A DNA stretch of 64,000 bases from Streptantibioticus_A sp037034305 (GCA_037034305.1 JBAGJY010000001.1:434001-498000), one strand, 5' to 3'. Numbered from the stretch's first letter, positions 34,150-42,654 are shown. Notes: generated by a model not told the origin, from the letters alone. Made by a program: numbers and translations.

Positions 34150-35109
34150 ATGGCGGACGTCCCCACGCTGGTCGAGCAGGCGCGCGCCGGCAAGCCCCGC
34201 GCCGTGGCGCGGCTGATCTCACTGGTGGAGGGGGCGTCGCCGCAGCTGCGCGAGGTGATGGCGGCGCTCGCGCCGCTGACCGGCGGCGCGTACGTGGTCG
34301 GGCTCACCGGGTCGCCGGGCGTCGGCAAGTCGACCTCGACGTCGGCGCTGGTGACCGCGTACCGCAAGCGCGGCAAGCGGGTCGGCGTGCTCGCGGTCGA
34401 CCCGTCCTCGCCGTTCTCCGGCGGTGCGCTGCTGGGGGACCGGGTGCGGATGTCGGAGCACGCCTCGGATCCGGGTGTCTACATCCGGTCCATGGCCACC
34501 CGCGGCCACCTCGGCGGGCTGGCCTGGGCGGCGCCGCAGGCCATCCGGGTGCTGGACGCGGCGGGCTGTGAGGTGATCCTGGTGGAGACCGTCGGCGTGG
34601 GCCAGTCCGAGGTGGAGATCGCCGCCCAGGCCGACACCTCCGTGGTGCTGCTGGCACCGGGGATGGGTGACGGGATCCAGGCGGCCAAGGCCGGGATCCT
34701 GGAGATCGGCGACGTCTACGTGGTCAACAAGGCCGACCGGGAGGGCGCGGACGCGACGGCCCGCGAGCTGAACCACATGCTGGGCCTGGGCGAGGCGCGT
34801 GGCCCAGGCGACTGGCGGCCGCCGATCGTCAAGACGGTGGCGGCCCGCGGCGAGGGCGTCGACGAGGTGGTCGAGGCACTGGAGAAGCACCGTGCCTGGA
34901 TGGAGGAGCGGGGCGTCCTGGCGGACCGGCGACGCCACCGTGCGGCCCTGGAGGTCGAGCACATCGCGGTGACCGCGCTGCGGCAGCGCATCGGTGACCT
35001 GCACGGCGACCGCCGTCTGGACGCGCTGGCCGAGCGGATCGTCACCGGGGAGACGGACCCCTACACGGCGGCCGACGAACTGGTCGAGGGCCTGACGAAC
35101 GGGTCGTAG
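34150..35109 (+). CDS. meaB: MeaB, GTPase chaperone of an acyl-CoA mutase
   Basis: G3E-family GTPase that loads and protects coenzyme-B12 mutases. The 319 residues have P-loop GSPGVGKSTSTS near residue 58, the base II region DPSSPFSGGALLGDRVRM near residue 85, VETVGVGQSE near residue 148 and the guanine motif NKAD near residue 194. ATG 34150 follows GGAG. The likely client is the IcmA-type mutase 3.5 kb downstream or a methylmalonyl-CoA mutase encoded elsewhere. Confidence 0.93.
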   Translation: MADVPTLVEQARAGKPRAVARLISLVEGASPQLREVMAALAPLTGGAYVVGLTGSPGVGKSTSTSALVTAYRKRGKRVGVLAVDPSSPFSGGALLGDRVRMSEHASDPGVYIRSMATRGHLGGLAWAAPQAIRVLDAAGCEVILVETVGVGQSEVEIAAQADTSVVLLAPGMGDGIQAAKAGILEIGDVYVVNKADREGADATARELNHMLGLGEARGPGDWRPPIVKTVAARGEGVDEVVEALEKHRAWMEERGVLADRRRHRAALEVEHIAVTALRQRIGDLHGDRRLDALAERIVTGETDPYTAADELVEGLTNGS

Positions 35110-35115
35110 CGGCCG

Positions 35116-35140
35116 GGGCCGGGGCCTCCGGCCCCGGCCC
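35116..35140 (+). terminator. Terminator after meaB
   Basis: GGGCCGGGGCC-TCC-GGCCCCGGCCC, a perfect 11-base-pair stem with a three-base loop, six bases after the meaB stop. Confidence 0.8.
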
Positions 35141-35275
35141 GTCGCCTTGCCCGGGCAGAGAGGCGGTCGCCAACCCTCGCACTCGCAGCGCAGCCGCCGA
35201 CCTGGGCCCGTATCCCCTGTGCGCTACGGCAAGCAAAGACCTACGGCGAACGGGTGGGCGGGCGGGAAGAGAGTC

Positions 35276-35752
35276 CTACGCCCGCCCACGCGAGGCCCGC
35301 AGGTGCTTGGCGACCGGCTCCAGCGCCTCCTGCAGGGACTCCAGTCCCTGCGGCGACAGCAGGTCGATGAAGTGCTCCCGCACCGCGGCGACATGGTGCG
35401 GCGCGACCCGCTTCATCGTCTCCCACCCGTAGTCGGTGAGCACCGCGAACAGCCCGCGCCGGTCGGACTCGCAGTTCTCCCGCCGTACCAGCCCGGCGTT
35501 CTCCATCCGGGTGATCTGGTGCGACAGGCGGCTCTTGGACTGGAGCGTGGCGCGAGCCAGATCGCTCATCCGCATCTGGTGGTCCTCGGCCTCGGAGAGG
35601 TTGACCAGGATCTCGTAGTCGTTGTAGGTCAGGCCGAATGGCTGCAGATCCCGTTCGAGCTGGTACGTGAGCAGCCGCGACACCTCAAGGTGGGTGCGCC
35701 AGGTGCGCTGCTCCTCGTCGCTGAGCCAGCGGGCGCCGTTCTCGGTCTCCAT
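35276..35752 (-). CDS. MarR family transcriptional regulator
   Basis: The 158-residue protein has the MarR winged helix-turn-helix: LTYNDYEILVNLSEAED near residue 49, MRMSDLARATLQSKSRLSHQITRME near residue 68 and the wing RRENCESDRRGLFAVLTDYG near residue 98. ATG 35752 is preferred over a TTG at 35770. The sequence just upstream (35766-35796) is unusually AT-rich, with overlapping TTGAATA-type repeats typical of MarR autoregulatory operators. Target genes and ligand are unknown. Confidence 0.9.
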   Translation of the reverse strand: METENGARWLSDEEQRTWRTHLEVSRLLTYQLERDLQPFGLTYNDYEILVNLSEAEDHQMRMSDLARATLQSKSRLSHQITRMENAGLVRRENCESDRRGLFAVLTDYGWETMKRVAPHHVAAVREHFIDLLSPQGLESLQEALEPVAKHLRASRGRA

Positions 35753-35765
35753 AGCGTCCAGTCTA

Positions 35766-35796
35766 CCCAATTAAGTTGAATATTGAATAAATGTCG
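35766..35796. promoter_or_regulatory. AT-rich promoter/operator of the MarR gene
   Basis: A sharply AT-rich stretch with TTGAATATTGAATAA (35777-35791) in otherwise GC-rich DNA, immediately upstream of the MarR start. It contains the AATATT palindromic core and repeated TTGAAT half-sites. Confidence 0.5.
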
Positions 35797-35895
35797 TGGT
35801 GGTGAGAGTGATCATGCCGACAACTGTTCGACGTTACACTCCGCAGGCTACTCCTTACAATCCGAAGCCGTTCCGGCGGGTCCGGACCATTGCGA

Positions 35896-36699
35896 TCAAG
35901 CCATCGCCGCGCCCTGTGCGCCCGCCGCACCCGGCCCGGCCTCCGCGTTCGCGGCGTGCTCGACCTCCAGCAGCGAGGCGCCGCGCCGCTCCGCCTCGAA
36001 CGCCCTGGCGCCGCCGCGCAGCCCGAACAGCCGCTTGGCCACGGCGATGTAGACCACCGCGAGGACGTTGATCAGCAAGGTGGCGATCTTCAGCCCGCTG
36101 ACCTTCTCGCTCAACTCGTAGATCTCCAGCGGCAGGAACGCGGCGGTGGCCACCACCGTCAGATACTCCGCCCAGCGCTTGGCGAACCACAGCCCGACGC
36201 CCTCGACCAGTTCGATCAGCGCGTAGGTCAGCAGCGCCGCCGCCACGATGAGCAGCGTGGAGTGCTTGTAGTCGAAGGTCTTGCGGATGGTGTCGACCAC
36301 GGGGGAGTGGTCGATGTCGTAACCGAAGTGCTGGGCGACCGGCCGGAAGACGGTCAGGTTCTGCTCGAAGAACTGGCGTACCGCCGTCTGGGAGTTGCTG
36401 AACTTCCACACCGCCGCCGCGGCCAGCACGATGAACACCCCGCGCACCGCCCGCTCGAACGCCAGCAGCCGCAGGATGAACAGGTCCCGCAGCGCCCGTC
36501 CGCGCGGCACCAGCGGTGCGTGCTCCGCCGGGCCCGAGCCGTGCGGAGCGCCCAGCGCGAAGTCGCCGCAGCGCAGGCAGCGCCAGGCCTCACCGGCCGC
36601 CGTCCTCGCCCGCAGCCGCTCGCGCAGCGCGCCGTCGTCCGGTGCGTAGGTGATGTGGCCGCGCCGGGCGCAGGTGCGGCGGTTCCAGTCGAGCTTCAT
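35896..36699 (-). CDS. DUF2127 family membrane protein with N-terminal zinc-ribbon-like segment
   Basis: Function unknown. The 267-residue protein starts with a cysteine/histidine segment (CARRGH near residue 10, WRCLRCGDF near residue 39) that may bind zinc. A DUF2127 region follows with four hydrophobic segments between about residues 80 and 230 and an Ala/Gly-rich tail. ATG 36699 has a GGGGGA run nine bases upstream. It is divergent from the DUF3817 gene. Confidence 0.8.
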   Translation of the reverse strand: MKLDWNRRTCARRGHITYAPDDGALRERLRARTAAGEAWRCLRCGDFALGAPHGSGPAEHAPLVPRGRALRDLFILRLLAFERAVRGVFIVLAAAAVWKFSNSQTAVRQFFEQNLTVFRPVAQHFGYDIDHSPVVDTIRKTFDYKHSTLLIVAAALLTYALIELVEGVGLWFAKRWAEYLTVVATAAFLPLEIYELSEKVSGLKIATLLINVLAVVYIAVAKRLFGLRGGARAFEAERRGASLLEVEHAANAEAGPGAAGAQGAAMA

Positions 36700-36894
36700 C
36701 CGGGTCGTCCCCCGTGGTCCGTAGATCACTTGACGCCACGATGCTAGTGGGGCCCACCGACAGCCCGACCCCGTGCCGGGGTTCTGGTGCCGGACTGCGA
36801 CAATGGCTGAGCTTGTGCGCCCCTGGCCTTCGGCACGGGGAACCCCGATTCACAAGATCGACCGGACCGCCCCAGCTTCCAGACGAGGTACCTC

Positions 36895-37245
36895 GTGGAC
36901 GTGAAGACCGCTGCCGCCCTGCGCCGACTGGCCATCATCTCGATCGCCGAGGCCATCTCCTTCCTCGCGCTGCTGCTCCTGGGCACCGGGCTGAAGCTGC
37001 TGATCGGCTTCGAGACCCTGGTGTTCCCCCTGGGCATGATCCACGGCGTGCTGTTCATCATCTACCTGGTGCTGCTCGCCGACGTGTGGAGCAAGGCCAA
37101 GTGGTCCAAGGGCCGGGTCGGCCTGTTCTTCCTGCTCTCGATCCTTCCGACCGGCGGCTTCTTCGGTGACCGCATGATCAAGAAGGAGGAGGCGGCCGGC
37201 GTGATCGCGGCCAGGGCCCGCAAGGAGGGCGTGGTCAACGCATGA
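36895..37245 (+). CDS. DUF3817 family membrane protein (copy 1)
   Basis: The 116-residue protein has three hydrophobic helices with the DUF3817 pattern RRLAIISIAEAISFLALLL and a basic SKAKWSKGR loop before LSILPTGGFFGDRMI. Function unknown. It overlaps the thiamine-binding gene by four bases (ATGA), so they are coupled. A second family member lies at 38.2 kb on the other side of a MarR gene. Confidence 0.82.
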   Translation: MDVKTAAALRRLAIISIAEAISFLALLLLGTGLKLLIGFETLVFPLGMIHGVLFIIYLVLLADVWSKAKWSKGRVGLFFLLSILPTGGFFGDRMIKKEEAAGVIAARARKEGVVNA

Positions 37246-37538
37246 TCGTCGCGTTCTCCGTCACCCCGCTCGGCGTCGGCGAGGACGTGGGGGAGTACGT
37301 GGCTGACGCGGTGCGGGTGGTGCGCGAGTCCGGGCTGCCGAACCGCACCGACGCGATGTTCACCTCGGTGGAAGGCGACTGGGACCAGGTGATGGACGTG
37401 GTCAGGCGCGCCGTCGCCGCCGTGGAGGCCCGCGCCCCCCGCGTCTCGCTGGTGCTCAAGGCCGACATCCGGCCGGGCGTGACCGACGCCCTCACCGGCA
37501 AGGTGGCGACCGTGGAGCGGCATCTCGCCGCGGACTAG
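37242..37538 (+). CDS. MTH1187/YkoF-type thiamine-binding family protein
   Basis: Small ferredoxin-like-fold protein of 98 residues. The family signature is MIVAFSVTPLG at the start, SGLPNRTDAMFTSVEGDWDQVM near residue 30 and SLVLKADIRPG near residue 69. Relatives bind thiamine or pyrimidine precursors, but no thiamine gene or riboswitch is nearby, so its ligand here is uncertain. It is translationally coupled to the upstream DUF3817 gene. Confidence 0.85.
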   Translation: MIVAFSVTPLGVGEDVGEYVADAVRVVRESGLPNRTDAMFTSVEGDWDQVMDVVRRAVAAVEARAPRVSLVLKADIRPGVTDALTGKVATVERHLAAD

Positions 37539-37600
37539 CCGCCGGTCCGGATCGCGGAACGCAGCCGCCCGGCATGTGACCGCCGGGTAGGCTCCTGAGC

Positions 37601-38110
37601 GTGTCAAAGCCGTTGAGCCTGCCCTTCGACCCCATCGCGCGCGCCGACGAACTGTGGCGGCACCGCTGGGGCGACGTGCCCTCCATGGCCGCCATCACCT
37701 CGATCATGCGCGCCCAGCAGATCCTGCTCGGCCAGGTCGACGCGGTCGTCAAGCCGTACGGGCTGACCTTCGCCCGTTACGAGGCCCTGGTGCTGCTCAC
37801 CTTCAGCAAGGCCGGGGAACTGCCCATGTCCAAGATCGGCGAGCGGTTGATGGTGCATCCCACCTCGGTCACCAACACCGTGGACCGGCTGGTGCGCTCC
37901 GGCCTGGTCGACAAACGGCCCAACCCCAACGACGGGCGCGGCACGCTCGCCTCCATCACCGACAAGGGCCGCGAGGTGGTGGAGGCCGCCACCCGCGACC
38001 TGATGGCGATGGACTTCGGGCTCGGCACGTACGACCCCCAGCGGTGCGCGGAGATCTTCACGCTGCTGCGGCCGCTGCGGATAGCGGCGGGCGACTTCAC
38101 CGAGGAGTGA
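37601..38110 (+). CDS. MarR family transcriptional regulator
   Basis: The 169-residue protein has a longer N-terminus than the MarR protein at 35.3 kb. Helix-turn-helix and wing are visible: YGLTFARYEALVLLTFSKAG near residue 48, MSKIGERLMVHPTSVTNTVDRL near residue 73 and RPNPNDGRGTLASITDKG near residue 106. GTG 37601 gives MSKPLSLPFDP. It sits between the thiamine-binding and second DUF3817 genes on the same strand. Target unknown. Confidence 0.88.
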   Translation: MSKPLSLPFDPIARADELWRHRWGDVPSMAAITSIMRAQQILLGQVDAVVKPYGLTFARYEALVLLTFSKAGELPMSKIGERLMVHPTSVTNTVDRLVRSGLVDKRPNPNDGRGTLASITDKGREVVEAATRDLMAMDFGLGTYDPQRCAEIFTLLRPLRIAAGDFTEE

Positions 38111-38168
38111 CCCCGCCCGGCGTACCTGGCGCGAAGATCGCCGACCGGGCCGCGTACGCTCGACTGTC

Positions 38169-38504
38169 ATGAAGCGGAGTGTCCTGAACCGGTACCGCGT
38201 GATGGCGTATGTGACCGGTGTCCTTCTGATCCTGCTGACGATCGGCTGCATCGCCAAGTACCTGCTGGACGTCAACGGTGCGACCGCGTTCGTCACCGTC
38301 GTCGGCATCGCGCACGGCTGGCTCTACGTGCTCTACCTGGTGCTCGCCTTCGACCTGGGCAGCAAGGCGAAGATGCCGTTCGGCAAGCTGCTGTGGATGC
38401 TGCTGGCCGGGACCATTCCGACCGCCGCGTTCTTCGTCGAGCGGCGGATCACCCGGGAGCTGGAGCCGCGGTTCACCGAGGCCGCGGAGCTGGCCAACGC
38501 CTGA
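38169..38504 (+). CDS. DUF3817 family membrane protein (copy 2)
   Basis: The 111-residue paralogue of the protein encoded at 36.9 kb, with three hydrophobic segments and the same GIAHGWLYVLYLVLAFDLGSKAK pattern across helix 2, split here as GIAHGWLYVLYLVLAF and the basic loop after it. Function unknown. It ends in a clear terminator just before icmA. Confidence 0.82.
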   Translation: MKRSVLNRYRVMAYVTGVLLILLTIGCIAKYLLDVNGATAFVTVVGIAHGWLYVLYLVLAFDLGSKAKMPFGKLLWMLLAGTIPTAAFFVERRITRELEPRFTEAAELANA

Positions 38505-38509
38505 GCGAC

Positions 38510-38530
38510 GCTCCCTGCGGGGCAGGGAGC
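38510..38530 (+). terminator. Terminator between DUF3817 copy 2 and icmA
   Basis: GCTCCCTGC-GGG-GCAGGGAGC, a perfect nine-base-pair stem, extended by GAGC/GCTC outside it. It separates icmA transcription from the upstream genes. Confidence 0.8.
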
Positions 38531-38575
38531 GCTCAGCCATCGACAATTAGTAGGACGTCCAAGTAAATTTGTCTC

Positions 38576-40276
38576 ATGGACGCCGAAGCCATTGCGGAGG
38601 GCCGCCGTCGCTGGCAGGCCCGGTACGACCAGGCCAACAAGCGTGTGGCCGACTTCAGCACGCTGTCCGGGGACCAGGTGGATCCTGTGTACGGCCCGCC
38701 GCCGGGAGCCGTGGTGCCCGGCTTCGAACGGATCGGCTGGCCCGGTGAGTACCCGTTCACCCGGGGCCTGCACCCTACCGGCTACCGCGGGCGCACCTGG
38801 ACCATCCGCCAGTTCGCGGGCTTCGGCAACGCCGAGCAGACCAACGAGCGCTACAAGATGATCCTGGCCGCCGGTGGCGGCGGGCTGTCCGTGGCGTTCG
38901 ACATGCCCACGCTGATGGGCCGCGACTCCGACGACCCCCGCTCGCTGGGCGAGGTCGGGCACTGCGGGGTGGCCATCGACTCCGCCGCCGACATGGAGGT
39001 CCTCTTCCGGGACATCCCGCTCGGCGACGTCACCACCTCCATGACCATCAGCGGTCCCGCCGTGCCGGTCTTCTGCATGTACCTGGTCGCCGCCGAGCGC
39101 CAGGGCGTCGACCCGGCGATCCTCAACGGCACGCTCCAGACGGACATCTTCAAGGAGTACATCGCCCAGAAGGAGTGGCTGTTCGCGCCCGAGCCGCACC
39201 TGCGGCTGATCGGCGACCTGATGGAGCACTGCGCGGCCGGTATCCCCGCGTACAAGCCGCTGTCGGTCTCCGGCTACCACATCCGCGAGGCCGGGGCCAC
39301 GGCCGCGCAGGAACTGGCCTACACCCTGGCCGACGGGTTCGGCTACGTCGAACTCGGCCTGTCCCGGGGCCTGGACGTGAACATGTTCGCGCCCGGCCTG
39401 TCGTTCTTCTTCGACGCGCACGTCGACTTCTTCGAGGAGATCGCCAAGTTCCGCGCGGCGCGCCGCATCTGGGCCCGCTGGATGCGCGACGTGTACGGGG
39501 CCACGTCCGACAAGGCGCAGTGGCTGCGGTTCCACACCCAGACGGCAGGCGTCTCGCTGACCGCGCAGCAGCCGTACAACAACGTGGTGCGCACCGCGGT
39601 GGAGGCGCTCGCCGCGGTACTCGGCGGCACCAACTCGCTGCACACCAACGCCCTGGACGAGACGCTGGCGCTGCCCAGCGAACAGGCCGCGGAGATCGCG
39701 CTGCGCACCCAGCAGGTGCTGATGGAGGAGACCGGCGTCGCCAACGTGGCGGATCCGCTGGGCGGTTCGTGGTACGTCGAGGCGCTGACCGACCGCATCG
39801 AGGCCGACGCGGAACGGATCTTCGACAAGATCAGGGAACTCGGCGCCCGCGCCGTGCCCACCGGGGAGCACCCCGTCGGGCCGATCACCTCCGGCATCCT
39901 GCGCGGCATCGAGGACGGCTACTTCACCGGCGAGATCGCCGAGTCCGCCTTCCAGTACCAGCAGGCCCTGGAGAAGGGCGACAAGCGGGTGGTGGGCGTC
40001 AACTGCCACACCGGCTCGGTCACCGGCGACCTGGAGATCCTGCGGGTCAGCCACGAGGTGGAGCGCGAGCAGGTCCGCGTGCTGGCGGCCCGCAAGGCGG
40101 CGCGTGACGACGCGGCGGTGACGGCCGCGCTGGCGGGGATGGTGGACGCGGCGCGCGGGGACGGGAACATGATCGCGCCCATGCTGGACGCGGTCCGTGC
40201 CGAGGCGACCCTGGGCGAGATCTGCGGCGCCCTGCGCGACCTGTGGGGCGACTACACGGAACCGGCCCGGTTCTAG
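38576..40276 (+). CDS. icmA: Isobutyryl-CoA mutase large subunit
   Basis: Coenzyme-B12-dependent carbon-skeleton enzyme interconverting isobutyryl-CoA and n-butyryl-CoA. The 566 residues form the substrate-binding barrel only, without the C-terminal B12 domain, so a separate small subunit (IcmB) must be encoded elsewhere. The residue that is Tyr89 in methylmalonyl-CoA mutase is Phe80 here (RQFAGF), and the one that is Arg207 is Gln198 (EYIAQKEW). These are the two substitutions known for IcmA and exclude a free carboxylate substrate. ATG 38576 has no clear ribosome site; a GGACGTCC palindrome lies 16 bases before it. Confidence 0.93.
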   Translation: MDAEAIAEGRRRWQARYDQANKRVADFSTLSGDQVDPVYGPPPGAVVPGFERIGWPGEYPFTRGLHPTGYRGRTWTIRQFAGFGNAEQTNERYKMILAAGGGGLSVAFDMPTLMGRDSDDPRSLGEVGHCGVAIDSAADMEVLFRDIPLGDVTTSMTISGPAVPVFCMYLVAAERQGVDPAILNGTLQTDIFKEYIAQKEWLFAPEPHLRLIGDLMEHCAAGIPAYKPLSVSGYHIREAGATAAQELAYTLADGFGYVELGLSRGLDVNMFAPGLSFFFDAHVDFFEEIAKFRAARRIWARWMRDVYGATSDKAQWLRFHTQTAGVSLTAQQPYNNVVRTAVEALAAVLGGTNSLHTNALDETLALPSEQAAEIALRTQQVLMEETGVANVADPLGGSWYVEALTDRIEADAERIFDKIRELGARAVPTGEHPVGPITSGILRGIEDGYFTGEIAESAFQYQQALEKGDKRVVGVNCHTGSVTGDLEILRVSHEVEREQVRVLAARKAARDDAAVTAALAGMVDAARGDGNMIAPMLDAVRAEATLGEICGALRDLWGDYTEPARF

Positions 40277-40296
40277 CGCGTGGGACTTGACCGGGA

Positions 40297-40481
40297 TTGC
40301 GGTTGGTTCGGCACCGCCGGACTCCGACGTCGTGGTTGCCCGCCGCTGCGGCGGGACGTTCTTGGGGGGGCTCCGCCCCCCAACCCCCGGCTGGGTGCCG
40401 CCGTCGCAGAGGTGAACCCCTGTCCGCCGCGACGGCGAGCAACCACGTCAACGCGGTCCGGCGGTGCCGAACCGACCGCAA
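40297..40481. repeat. Long near-perfect inverted repeat downstream of icmA
   Basis: A 61-base left arm (40297-40357) and a 60-base right arm (40422-40481) are close reverse complements, including long exact runs such as GGTTCGGCACCGCCGGA. Between them is the hairpin GGGGGGCTCCGCCCCCC near 40364-40381. It fills most of the 245-base gap between convergent icmA and a TetR gene. It could act as a two-way terminator or be a mobile palindromic element. Confidence 0.85.
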
Positions 40482-40521
40482 CCCAGCCGGAATTCGCCCG
40501 CCGCGGGCGGCACCGCAGGCG

Positions 40522-41166
40522 CTACCGCGCCGCGACCGCCATCGCGGCCGGGAGGCCGCCGACGAGCAGGGCGGAGAACATCCGCGCCCAGGCGAAGTCG
40601 ATGCGCTCGCCGCTGACCAGGATGCGGTGCACGACCGCTCCGGCGATCACGTCGAAGATCAGGTCAGCGTTGCGCGCGGCGGCCTGCTCGGCGAGCGGAT
40701 CGCCCGCGCAGCCGTCGGGCGGTAGGTCCGGCGGCAGTTCGCCGCGGGCCTGGGCCCGCTGGCGGCCGAGTACGACCAGCCGCTTCTGCCGGTCCACGAT
40801 CGCCTCACGGATCCGCATCCGCAGCGCGTCGTCGTGCGTGGACTCGGCGACCACCGCCATCAGCGCCGTCTTGGTCTCCGGCCGCTCCAGCAGTTCGGCG
40901 AACTCCATCACGACGCCCTCCACGTCCGCCAGCAGGCTTCCCCTGTCCGGCAGTTGGAGTTCGTCGAAGAGCACCGCGACGGCGTCCACCACCAGCTCGT
41001 TCTTGTTGGCCCAGCGTCGGTACAGCGTGGTCTTGGCGACCCCGGCGCGCGTCGCGACATCGCCCATCGTGAGCTTGCCCCAACCCAGCTCCACCAGCGC
41101 GGCGCGGGTCGCCTCCAGGATCGCCAGATCCGTCTCAGCGCTGCGCGGGCGTCCGGTTCTGGTCAC
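40522..41166 (-). CDS. TetR family transcriptional regulator
   Basis: The 214-residue protein has the TetR DNA-binding domain at residues 10-56 (AILEATRAALVELGWGKLT, then MGDVATRAGVAKTTLYRRW) and a C-terminal domain of the TetR_C type with conserved DVIAGAVVHRILVSGE near residue 175. The 274-base gap upstream also serves the co-chaperone gene and contains CGCTAC-N5-GTAGCG at 41255-41271. The regulated gene is not clear; icmA and the co-chaperone are the neighbours. Confidence 0.88.
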   Translation of the reverse strand: MTRTGRPRSAETDLAILEATRAALVELGWGKLTMGDVATRAGVAKTTLYRRWANKNELVVDAVAVLFDELQLPDRGSLLADVEGVVMEFAELLERPETKTALMAVVAESTHDDALRMRIREAIVDRQKRLVVLGRQRAQARGELPPDLPPDGCAGDPLAEQAAARNADLIFDVIAGAVVHRILVSGERIDFAWARMFSALLVGGLPAAMAVAAR

Positions 41167-41440
41167 CCATCGGACCCTACCGCCAAGTAGACAGTGAGGG
41201 AGATCACGTGAAAGTCACGGTCACCGCTTGCGATCCGGGGGCACCCGCCAGTTACGCTACGACCCGTAGCGAAAGAGCGACAGCCACGCGCGCGGGTGGG
41301 GATCCGCGCACCACGCGGTGCGTACCGGCACGGACCGCGGACAAAACGAATGGCGTGAGCGGTTTACGGATATCCCGCATTCCGGTGGGGTATCCAGGGG
41401 CTGTTCACGCTTGTCCCGGCGAGGGGGGAGGATTGGCCTC

Positions 41441-42391
41441 ATGCAGCCACGGAACATGTCCATGAGCGGCGTGGTCGACCTCGCCGCGGTGAAGGCGGCC
41501 GGTGAGGCCAAGCAGAAGGCGGAGCAGGCCCGCCGGCAGCAGGCCGCCCGCGGTGATCAGGGTGCCGCCCCCTCCCAGTTGGTGATCGACGTCACCGAGG
41601 CGACCTTCGAGCGCGAGGTGCTCCAGCGCTCCACCGAGGTCCCGGTGGTCATCGACTTCTGGGCCGAGTGGTGCGAGCCCTGCAAGCAACTCGGCCCCCT
41701 GCTGGAGCGGCTCACCGAGTCCTACGCGGGCCGGATCCTGCTCGCCAAGATCGACGTCGACGCCAACCAGCTCCTCTTCCAGCAGTTCGGCGTCAGCGGC
41801 ATCCCCGCGGTCTTCGCGGTGATCGGCGGCCAGATGATGCCGCTGTTCCAGGGCGCGGCCCCGGAGGCGCAGGTCCGCGAGGTGTTCGACCAGCTGATCG
41901 CGGTGGCCGAACAGCGCTTCGGCATCACCGGCATCACGGTCGAGGGCGGTGCCCCCGCCGCCGAGCAGGAGCCGCCGATGGATCCGGCGCTGGCCGCCGG
42001 GCACGAGGCGCTGGACCGCGGTGACCTCGCCGGCGCGGTCCAGGCGTACAAGAACGTGCTGTCCGACGAACCGGGCAACATCGAGGCCAAGCTGGCGCTG
42101 GCGCAGGCCGAGTTGCTCCAGCGGGTGCAGGGCGCCGACCAGCAGACGGTGCGCAAGGCGGCGGCGGAGAATCCCGGCGACCCGACCGCCCAGATCGCGG
42201 CGGCCGACCTCGACCTGGTCGGCGGCCATGTCGAGGACGCCTTCGGGCGGTTGGTCGAGACCGTCAGGCGCACCGTGGGCGAGGACCGCGAGCGTGCCCG
42301 GGTCCATCTGCTCGAACTGTTCGAGGTCGTCGGCGCGGAGGACCCGAGGGTGATCTCGGCGCGCACCGCGCTTGCCCGCGTGCTCTTCTGA
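41441..42391 (+). CDS. Thioredoxin-TPR co-chaperone (YbbN/CnoX type)
   Basis: The 316-residue protein joins an N-terminal low-complexity region, a thioredoxin domain (about residues 45-150, active site WAEWCEPCKQ with both cysteines, and cis-proline loop SGIPAVF) and a C-terminal TPR region (about 185-316: GHEALDRGDLAGAVQAYKNVL). Relatives hold oxidised or unfolding proteins and pass them to chaperonins. ATG 41441 follows GGGAGGA; ATG 41456 is an alternative. A strong terminator follows. Confidence 0.88.
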   Translation: MQPRNMSMSGVVDLAAVKAAGEAKQKAEQARRQQAARGDQGAAPSQLVIDVTEATFEREVLQRSTEVPVVIDFWAEWCEPCKQLGPLLERLTESYAGRILLAKIDVDANQLLFQQFGVSGIPAVFAVIGGQMMPLFQGAAPEAQVREVFDQLIAVAEQRFGITGITVEGGAPAAEQEPPMDPALAAGHEALDRGDLAGAVQAYKNVLSDEPGNIEAKLALAQAELLQRVQGADQQTVRKAAAENPGDPTAQIAAADLDLVGGHVEDAFGRLVETVRRTVGEDRERARVHLLELFEVVGAEDPRVISARTALARVLF

Positions 42392-42470
42392 CCGGACGTC
42401 GGAAGGCCGATGACCGGGCGTCAACGCCCGGGTACCCCGCGCCACCGCGGCGCGGCGGAAAGTTGCCCCC

Positions 42471-42510
42471 GGCAGTCGCCTTTATCAAATCTTGATGAAA
42501 GGCGACTGCC
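42471..42510 (+). terminator. Terminator downstream of the co-chaperone gene
   Basis: GGCAGTCGCCTTTATCAA (42471-42488) pairs with TTGATGAAAGGCGACTGCC (42492-42510) with one bulged base and a three-base loop, 80 bases after the stop. Confidence 0.75.
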
Positions 42511-42511
42511 G

Positions 42512-42654
42512 TTACCTCTAGTAAGTCAAGCGACTTTTTCTGTCCAGCTATGCCCTGTCATGTCGGGCTCGGCGGACCGCGCCTCGAACACTCTGCGTGT
42601 TCGCTGTAGGCTGCCCGGTCGCACAGAGGTTATCTCGGCGTTACTCGCTAGTAA
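42512..42654. promoter_or_regulatory. Two related palindromes upstream of the DUF6230 operon
   Basis: TTACCTCTAGTAA (42512-42524) and TTACTCGCTAGTAA (42641-42654) share the TTAC...TAGTAA form and are 117 bases apart in the 635-base gap before the DUF6230 gene. The rest of this gap carries a degraded-looking coding stretch on the minus strand and no intact gene. Confidence 0.5.

Noticed and set aside
35796..36071. Small plus-strand gene divergent from the MarR gene
   Set aside because: The first 30 residues look plausible, but the frame runs far into the antisense of the DUF2127 gene as Arg/Pro-rich noise and lacks a ribosome site.
40277..40521. Insertion sequence remnant
   Set aside because: The inverted repeat is large but encloses only a short hairpin, with no transposase fragment and no visible target-site duplication.
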